Part shown: piece by piece, positions 63,501-64,000 of the stretch | Position numbering within the stretch: the first letter of the stretch is position 1 | Layout: each line of letters begins with the position of its first letter | Assembly: GCF_001649575.2 (NCBI RefSeq) | Contig: NC_051451.1 | Coordinates: 19,558,045 to 19,622,044, forward strand | Reading direction: 5' to 3' | Length of the DNA: 64,000 bases | Source: Kryptolebias marmoratus | Taxonomy: Eukaryota > Chordata > Actinopteri > Cyprinodontiformes > Rivulidae | Notes under the pieces: model-generated | Databases searched by the model: none | Told to the model about the DNA's origin: nothing | What the model saw: the letters and a program-made list of their open reading frames with translations, nothing else | Program-made: the position numbers and the translations under genes

Positions 63501-64000
63501 TTGTTTTGTCGTTTTGCCTTCGTTCACACTGAAGTCGTCGTCATTGTGTATATATTATTCGCACTTTGAAAATAAATGACACTTCACTTTTAGTGTTTCT
63601 GTCTGCGATTGGGCGACTGGGATGGGATAAACGTTGGGTTCAGAGCTCCTAGACTGGACATAACACCCTCCCATCGCGGTCAGATACGAAGACTGGGACC
63701 TGAAAACTTGTGAAATGGTAGCCGATGTCCAAGGAAAACTTTTAAAAGACCTTCAAAAAGCCTGAAGAAACTTGTCCCTGTTCACCTTTGATCACAAAAC
63801 TGCTACAACACAATTTTTATCTTTCTCATTATACTTTTTTTTTTTCCTTAGCAGTATATCAACAATATCCACAGTTATTCTTTCACGCCAGTCATCTTTT
63901 TGTGAAGCCACATTTCCACCTTGACAGCAAAGTCTGAGTTTTATCATTCTGGACACCGTGTGTATGTGTGTGTGTGTACCGGCTATGTTGTTCTCTTTCA
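14841..64000 (-). CDS. lrpprc: LRPPRC mitochondrial PPR RNA-binding protein (3' 28 exons; 5' end outside window)
   Basis: Exons in transcript order: 63980-64000 (partial), 57678-57796, 57504-57594, 56656-56725, 54926-54953, 54185-54242, 53321-53427, 52595-52672, 51378-51452, 50624-50725, 50387-50517, 50006-50091, 44165-44372, 38914-39038, 36599-36705, 32171-32240, 31961-32051, 31321-31463, 29691-29817, 29255-29381, 25652-25740, 25358-25562, 23813-23940, 23572-23687, 18167-18241, 17571-17655, 16690-16832, 14841-14912. They give about 957 codons, the C-terminal two thirds of a protein that is 1394 aa in human. Matches to human include [37 protein letters not shown]-like [11 protein letters not shown] and the ending TEPPESFKFYA. 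The protein carries degenerate 35-residue PPR helical pairs and, with SLIRP, binds and stabilises mitochondrial mRNAs. Exon 32171-32240 has one extra base that breaks the frame. Confidence 0.95.
14913..16689 (-). other. lrpprc last intron
   Basis: 1.8-kb intron with a (CA)n microsatellite at 15964-15991. The stretch 15180-15560 has a complex, non-repetitive composition but no recognised gene. Confidence 0.6.
15964..15991. repeat. (CA)n microsatellite
   Basis: About 14 CA units in the last lrpprc intron. Not close to a splice site. Confidence 0.95.
16690..16832 (-). CDS. lrpprc: lrpprc exon
   Basis: [40 protein letters not shown] and VPFTEPP, matching human SAKALYEHL...GEPVPFIEPP. Acceptor TGACAG|CTCA, donor CCCC|GTGAGT, phase 0. 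Confidence 0.95.
16833..18166 (-). other. lrpprc introns around exon 17571-17655
   Basis: Two introns, 16833-17570 and 17656-18166. AT-rich with a short (CA)n at 17470-17486. Nothing else recognised. Confidence 0.6.
17571..17655 (-). CDS. lrpprc: lrpprc exon
   Basis: [20 protein letters not shown] then YSYLMKAI. Acceptor CCGCAG|GTTA, donor ATCG|GTAAGA, phase 1. Confidence 0.92.
18167..18241 (-). CDS. lrpprc: lrpprc exon
   Basis: [20 protein letters not shown] then QKPGQ, 25 codons, phase 0 both ends. Acceptor GGTCGCAG|CGCT, donor ACAG|GTAACG. Confidence 0.92.
18420..18640. promoter_or_regulatory. Candidate conserved non-coding element
   Basis: High-complexity, non-coding stretch with homeobox-like TAATTA and CAATTAG words (around 18450 and 18530) in an otherwise low-complexity intron. 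Conservation is a guess from composition only. Confidence 0.2.
19060..19145 (-). repeat. Dispersed repeat family R1, fragment
   Basis: Contains GACTCTCAGCTACGACCACA and TTAGCTCCATATCTATAAAA, the same order of words as the better copies at 58000-58315 and 28190-28690. Confidence 0.6.
20184..20208. repeat. (CA)n microsatellite
   Basis: About 12 CA units within the 5.3-kb lrpprc intron. Confidence 0.95.
20700..20733 (+). repeat. (GGGA)n tandem repeat, G-quadruplex-prone
   Basis: Six or more GGGA units ending in a seven-G run. Closely spaced G-triplets could fold as a quadruplex on the plus strand. Confidence 0.85.
21961..21961. other. Single ambiguous base after a poly(A) run
   Basis: One N follows 18 A residues, pointing to a low-quality homopolymer call. 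Confidence 0.9.
22755..22985 (+). repeat. Dispersed repeat family R1, copy
   Basis: Has GTTAGCAAAATATCTCACGA near the start and GGTGGTAGCTGAGAGTCATC near the end, the two hallmarks of the family seen at 34860 and 38030. Confidence 0.75.
23549..23562. repeat. (CA)n tract beside an lrpprc donor
   Basis: Short CA run about 10 bp downstream, in transcript sense, of the donor at 23571; the transcript reads UG repeats. Confidence 0.85.
23572..23687 (-). CDS. lrpprc: lrpprc exon
   Basis: [39 protein letters not shown]; human has ISIMAERLANQF. Acceptor GTTGCAG|TGAG, donor GGAT|GTGAGT followed by (TG)n in the transcript, phase 0. Confidence 0.94.
23813..23940 (-). CDS. lrpprc: lrpprc exon
   Basis: [40 protein letters not shown]. 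Acceptor TTTTCAG|TGGG, donor AAGT|GTAAGA, phase 1. Confidence 0.93.
23941..25357 (-). other. lrpprc intron containing assembly gap
   Basis: 1.4-kb intron with a (GT)n at about 24443-24468 and the N gap at 24614-24966. No missing exon is implied, because the flanking exons join in phase. Confidence 0.7.
24614..24966. other. Assembly gap (353 N)
   Basis: The gap is bordered by GGGG on the left and eight G on the right, suggesting a G-rich tract that failed to sequence. Open frames crossing it are artefacts. Confidence 0.98.
25358..25562 (-). CDS. lrpprc: lrpprc exon
   Basis: [40 protein letters not shown] and [12 protein letters not shown]. Acceptor TTTACAG|AGGC, donor CCAA|GTAAGG, phase 2. 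Confidence 0.94.
25652..25740 (-). CDS. lrpprc: lrpprc exon
   Basis: [20 protein letters not shown] then THAKNGQTT; human has [10 protein letters not shown] at this place. Acceptor CCCTCAG|AGCC, donor ACAG|GTAAGA, phase 1. Confidence 0.93.
25741..29254 (-). other. lrpprc intron, 3.5 kb
   Basis: Contains a cluster of dispersed-repeat units (28190-28690) and a complex stretch at 26680-26860 that could be regulatory. The rest is AT-rich or pyrimidine-rich. No exon was found. Confidence 0.6.
28190..28690 (-). repeat. Dispersed repeat family R1, three tandem partial units
   Basis: The block CTGTAAAACTGACTGA ... GGCAGCCATCTTG ... ACTCTAAAAACTAATCAG recurs at about 28245, 28440 and 28570, each copy more decayed. 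It is in the opposite orientation to the 34860 copy. Confidence 0.75.
29255..29381 (-). CDS. lrpprc: lrpprc exon (PPR)
   Basis: [40 protein letters not shown] then KEI. Acceptor TCTACAG|AAAC, donor AAAT|GTAGGC, phase 2. The chain into AESHIPRF matches human EIAETHVPSF-type sequence. Confidence 0.92.
29691..29817 (-). CDS. lrpprc: lrpprc exon
   Basis: [40 protein letters not shown]. Acceptor TTCACAG|TCAT, donor CGAAG|GTAAGC, phase 1. The first half is polar and poorly conserved. Confidence 0.9.
29818..31320 (-). other. lrpprc intron, 1.5 kb
   Basis: Includes a complex stretch at 30360-30540 with TAAATTAGTC and CTGTAATTCC words. The open frame running on from the exon at 31321 down to 31192 is intronic read-through. 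Confidence 0.6.
31321..31463 (-). CDS. lrpprc: lrpprc exon
   Basis: [35 protein letters not shown] and [12 protein letters not shown]. Acceptor TTTTCAG|AGGA, donor CCCGAG|GTAAAA, phase 0. The frame stays open past the donor to 31192, but phase and homology place the donor here. Confidence 0.94.
31464..31960 (-). other. lrpprc intron, 0.5 kb
   Basis: 497-bp intron with no recognised element. Confidence 0.65.
31961..32051 (-). CDS. lrpprc: lrpprc exon
   Basis: [20 protein letters not shown] then [10 protein letters not shown]; human has [11 protein letters not shown]. Acceptor GATTTAG|ATGG, donor TGCA|GTAAGT, phase 1. Confidence 0.94.
32171..32240 (-). CDS. lrpprc: lrpprc exon with apparent 1-nt insertion
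   Basis: Acceptor TTCATAG|ACCC and donor CAAG|GTAACA are good, and both flanking exons are phase 0, yet the exon is 70 nt. The first part reads TPGLRAK in one frame and the rest reads [13 protein letters not shown] in another. The switch falls at a run of four A in the transcript (T-run at plus 32220-32223). As written, the frame reaches TAA inside this exon. Confidence 0.88.
34860..35110 (+). repeat. Dispersed repeat family R1, copy
   Basis: Runs from GTTCGTTAGCAAAATATCTC through GGCTGCCACAGCCAACAG and TGGTAGTAGCTGAGAGTCAT to GAGATCTTCGTTTTAAA. One of the clearest copies. Confidence 0.8.
35930..36260. repeat. Degenerate minisatellite, TTTTAGCTTTTAGCTACTGT unit
   Basis: About ten imperfect copies of a roughly 30-bp unit built on TTTTAGCT, then ACTGTTCTGCT. 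Spacing varies between about 25 and 40 bp. Confidence 0.75.
36599..36705 (-). CDS. lrpprc: lrpprc exon
   Basis: [20 protein letters not shown] then [16 protein letters not shown], near-identical in pattern to human AMDFVSQEQGEM. Acceptor TTTTCAG|CCAT, donor CGAG|GTAAGC, phase 0. Confidence 0.95.
36981..37008. repeat. (CA)n microsatellite
   Basis: 14 CA units in the 2.2-kb lrpprc intron, over 250 bp from the nearest exon. Confidence 0.95.
38025..38300 (+). repeat. Dispersed repeat family R1, copy
   Basis: Has GCAAAATATCTCATGAACCA, AAATTAATCACTGGATGTTC, GTAACTCAGTCAGCCTTTTA and GGTAGTAGCTGAGAGTCCTC in the same order as at 34860. Confidence 0.8.
38914..39038 (-). CDS. lrpprc: lrpprc exon
   Basis: [40 protein letters not shown]. 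Acceptor TGTGCAG|AAAC, donor GAAAG|GTTCGT, phase 1. Confidence 0.94.
40560..40830. promoter_or_regulatory. Candidate conserved non-coding element
   Basis: Dense, non-repetitive sequence with GCAATTACACCCC, CAATTTAACTGTCAC and CCAATTAAGTCC words between low-complexity flanks. No open frame. Function is unproven. Confidence 0.25.
42270..42580. promoter_or_regulatory. Candidate conserved non-coding element
   Basis: Complex GC-balanced stretch with TCATTAGCATTTACTG, GCTAATCACTTCC and AAGTCATTAGCGCTGAC, several homeobox-like TAAT cores, with no coding potential. Confidence 0.25.
43351..43372. repeat. (GT)n microsatellite
   Basis: Eleven GT units; a second GT tract follows 67 bp later. Confidence 0.95.
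43439..43462. repeat. (GT)n microsatellite
   Basis: Twelve TG units, paired with the tract at 43351-43372. Confidence 0.95.
44165..44372 (-). CDS. lrpprc: lrpprc exon (largest in window)
   Basis: [50 protein letters not shown] and SPLITSYLN. Human has ILKEMKEKDVLIKD...FFHMLNGAALRG. Acceptor CCCACAG|AGGC, donor ACAG|GTAGAA, phase 2. Confidence 0.95.
44575..44935. promoter_or_regulatory. Candidate conserved non-coding element
   Basis: About 360 bp of complex sequence with GCTAATTCCATG, GTGCTAATTGCTAC, GCTAAATTATAGG and a GC-rich core at 44790-44840. This is the most CNE-like stretch in the window by eye, but conservation cannot be tested here. Confidence 0.3.
49189..49531. mobile_element. Non-autonomous DNA transposon (MITE) with internal palindromes
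   Basis: The left end reads GACTATAAGGCGTACC and the reversed right end reads GCACTATAGGGTGCAC, imperfect inverted repeats. Sub-terminal blocks GTGTGCCTTATAATCCGGAG and GGTGCGTCTTATAATCCAGT repeat inside. The middle (49342-49440) has a second inverted pair around ACGCCTTG ... GAGGCG, perhaps a nested element. TA dinucleotides border both ends. Confidence 0.7.
50006..50091 (-). CDS. lrpprc: lrpprc exon
   Basis: [20 protein letters not shown] then FAMNDKVE. Acceptor TTTTAG|GAAT, donor GAGG|GTAAGT, phase 1. Confidence 0.93.
50352..50371. repeat. (TG)n tract near an lrpprc donor
   Basis: About nine TG units, 15 bp from the donor at 50386; the transcript reads CA repeats inside the intron. Confidence 0.9.
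50387..50517 (-). CDS. lrpprc: lrpprc exon (PPR)
   Basis: [20 protein letters not shown] and [20 protein letters not shown] with KRD, a clear PPR helix pair. Acceptor GATCAG|AACC, donor ATTT|GTGAGT, phase 2. Confidence 0.95.
50624..50725 (-). CDS. lrpprc: lrpprc exon
   Basis: [20 protein letters not shown] then [14 protein letters not shown], 34 codons, phase 0. Human has GIEEMERKL...KAENRPY here. Acceptor TTTTTCAG|GGAA, donor GAG|GTAGGA. Confidence 0.95.
50726..51377 (-). other. lrpprc intron with hAT remnant
   Basis: 652-bp intron, most of it occupied by the hAT-like element at 50822-51271. Confidence 0.7.
50822..51271. mobile_element. hAT-like non-autonomous element
   Basis: Ends are CAGGAGTGGGGCAACT and, reversed, CAGGGGTGGGGGACCA, close to the CAGGGGTGGGCAA terminus of hAT elements. 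The 8-bp flanks CTCTAAAC and CTCTTAAT agree at 6 of 8 positions, as a decayed target duplication. The interior has no intact transposase. Confidence 0.6.
51378..51452 (-). CDS. lrpprc: lrpprc exon
   Basis: [20 protein letters not shown] then DSHGK, 25 codons, phase 0 both ends. Acceptor TTGTTAG|GATG, donor GCAAA|GTAAGT. Confidence 0.92.
51453..52594 (-). other. lrpprc intron, 1.1 kb
   Basis: AT-rich. The part 52430-52545 (AATTCCTCTAAATTCCCATG, TGGAAAGTTTCC) resembles a fish GGAAA-type dispersed repeat, also seen weakly at 63130-63290. Confidence 0.5.
52430..52545. repeat. GGAAA/TTTCC-rich dispersed repeat
   Basis: Contains TTCCTGTTAATTCC, AATTCCCATGAATGGAAAG and GAAAACTTCCCAACCCTGG. A similar composition recurs at 63130-63290. 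Confidence 0.4.
52595..52672 (-). CDS. lrpprc: lrpprc exon
   Basis: [20 protein letters not shown] then NTALIK, 26 codons, phase 0 at both ends. Acceptor TTGGCAG|AATA, donor TCAAG|GTACAC. Confidence 0.92.
53321..53427 (-). CDS. lrpprc: lrpprc exon
   Basis: [20 protein letters not shown] and [14 protein letters not shown]. Acceptor CTGTGCAG|ATGT preceded by a 26-bp (TG)n tract in the transcript; donor CTCAG|GTATAC, phase 0. Confidence 0.93.
53428..54184 (-). other. lrpprc intron, 0.76 kb
   Basis: Starts in transcript sense after the exon at 54185 and ends in (TG)n before the exon at 53321. The plus-strand open frame here is antisense and CA-driven. Confidence 0.65.
53439..53464. repeat. (CA)n tract next to an lrpprc acceptor
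   Basis: In the transcript this is (UG)13 followed by UUUCUGUGCAG and the exon, so it lies in or beside the polypyrimidine tract. Confidence 0.9.
54185..54242 (-). CDS. lrpprc: lrpprc exon
   Basis: [19 protein letters not shown] with phase-1 G. Acceptor TTTTTCAG|ATTT, donor GCTG|GTAAGA. It is antisense to a long spurious plus-strand open frame (53705-54340). Confidence 0.9.
54243..54925 (-). other. lrpprc intron after the microexon
   Basis: 683-bp AT-rich intron with a T-run at 54810. Nothing recognised. Confidence 0.6.
54926..54953 (-). CDS. lrpprc: lrpprc 28-nt microexon
   Basis: Completes Lys then encodes FSDVDSMVK. Acceptor CCTACAG|GTTTTCAG, donor AAAG|GTAAGA. A second AG lies 8 nt inside the exon; using it would break the frame. 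The 28-nt length is needed to link phase 2 to phase 0. Confidence 0.85.
54954..56655 (-). other. lrpprc intron before the microexon
   Basis: 1.7-kb intron. It includes short TG tracts at 55750-55780 and 56416-56433 and a complex stretch at 56290-56600. Confidence 0.6.
56290..56600. promoter_or_regulatory. Candidate conserved non-coding element
   Basis: Complex stretch with GCATCTGCTAATTTACATAT, CCATATGCATGAGG and GACCTCGATAGAGC, interrupted by a TG tract. No coding potential. Weak support. Confidence 0.2.
56656..56725 (-). CDS. lrpprc: lrpprc exon
   Basis: [20 protein letters not shown] then GFKK with the last Lys split. Acceptor TTTCAG|TGTC, donor AAAAA|GTGAGT, phase 2. Confidence 0.9.
57470..57499. 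repeat. (TG)n tract next to an lrpprc donor
   Basis: Starts 4 to 5 bases past the donor in transcript sense, so the intron begins GUAAG(CA)n. Confidence 0.92.
57504..57594 (-). CDS. lrpprc: lrpprc exon
   Basis: [20 protein letters not shown] to LGKLYTQ. Acceptor TTTTCAG|AATG, donor CAAA|GTAAGC running straight into (CA)n in the transcript, phase 1. Confidence 0.92.
57678..57796 (-). CDS. lrpprc: lrpprc exon (PPR-like)
   Basis: [38 protein letters not shown], a typical PPR helix pair with the xGVxPDxxT turn. Acceptor TTGTAG|GTGT preceded by (TG)n in the transcript; donor CAAG|GTAATC, phase 0. Confidence 0.92.
57800..57826. repeat. (CA)n tract next to an lrpprc acceptor
   Basis: The transcript reads (UG)n just upstream of UUGUAG and the exon, replacing a normal polypyrimidine tract. 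Confidence 0.92.
58000..58315 (-). repeat. Dispersed repeat family R1, copy
   Basis: Best-preserved minus-orientation copy: GATGACTCTCACCTCCAACC, TTCATATCTGTAAATTTGAC, GGGGCAGCCATCTTGAACTG and CCGTGGTTCATCAGATATTT. Confidence 0.8.
61440..61650. promoter_or_regulatory. Candidate conserved non-coding element
   Basis: Contains GCTGTCAATTGGCTGACAAG and CCATCATTTATTAATTGC, compatible with homeobox/TALE binding words. Non-coding. Speculative. Confidence 0.2.
62852..62875. repeat. (TTTA)n microsatellite
   Basis: About five TTTA units in the 6.2-kb lrpprc intron. Confidence 0.9.
63130..63290. repeat. GGAAA-rich dispersed repeat
   Basis: Contains GGACGGAAAATGTACGGAAA, TTTCCGAAAACTTTCCAGAA and TATTCCTATGGAAAATTTC. 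Resembles 52430-52545 read on the other strand. Confidence 0.4.
63980..64000 (-). CDS. lrpprc: lrpprc exon (partial, cut by right edge)
   Basis: Reads KENNIA then phase-1 G before the donor GCCG|GTACAC. It joins [13 protein letters not shown] in the next exon. Only 21 bases are in the window, so support comes from the donor and phase match. A (CA)n tract starts right after the donor in the transcript. Confidence 0.6.

Larger units (their letters stand above)
57797..63979 (-). other. lrpprc intron, 6.2 kb
   Basis: Longest intron in the window. It holds a (CA)n by the acceptor (57800-57826), a dispersed-repeat copy (58000-58315), a (TCGC)n (62567-62583), a (TTTA)n (62852-62875), a GGAAA-type repeat (63130-63290) and a complex stretch (61440-61650). 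No further exon was found. Confidence 0.65.

Overview
This is vertebrate nuclear DNA, almost certainly from a teleost fish. The genes are split into many short exons with GT-AG introns. The intergenic and intronic DNA is AT-rich, full of (CA)n microsatellites and fish-type Tc1/mariner, hAT and MITE remnants. There is a 353-bp assembly gap at 24614-24966. No prokaryotic features, CRISPR arrays, rRNA or tRNA genes were seen.

Three protein genes account for the coding content, in the order known from human 2p21 (ABCG5-ABCG8-LRPPRC). (1) abcg5, minus strand, 103-5807: nine exons read here; the 3' exons lie beyond the left edge. (2) abcg8, plus strand, 6208-11755: complete, 13 exons, 666 codons. 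(3) lrpprc, minus strand, 14841-64000: the last 28 exons, about 957 codons; the 5' exons lie beyond the right edge. abcg5 and abcg8 are divergent, with about 400 bp between start codons, as expected for a shared bidirectional promoter. abcg8 and lrpprc are convergent, with about 2.1 kb between their predicted poly(A) sites. All exon joins were built by hand from splice signals. Codon phase matches at every junction, with one exception inside an lrpprc exon.

ABCG5 and ABCG8 are half-transporters that pair into the apical sterol exporter of liver and intestine, so the divergent layout fits co-expression. LRPPRC is a mitochondrial pentatricopeptide-repeat RNA-binding protein, functionally unrelated to its neighbours.

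Points worth a second look: both ATP sites of the fish ABCG5/ABCG8 pair look canonical, whereas one is degenerate in human. abcg5 has a GC-AG intron. lrpprc has an apparent 1-nt homopolymer insertion that breaks its frame, a 28-nt microexon with a tandem acceptor, and (CA)n or (TG)n tracts close to several splice sites. A dispersed repeat family has at least six copies, all in lrpprc introns. I found no evidence of a wholly new biological system; the rest is ordinary fish intron sequence with repeats and some possible non-coding conserved elements.
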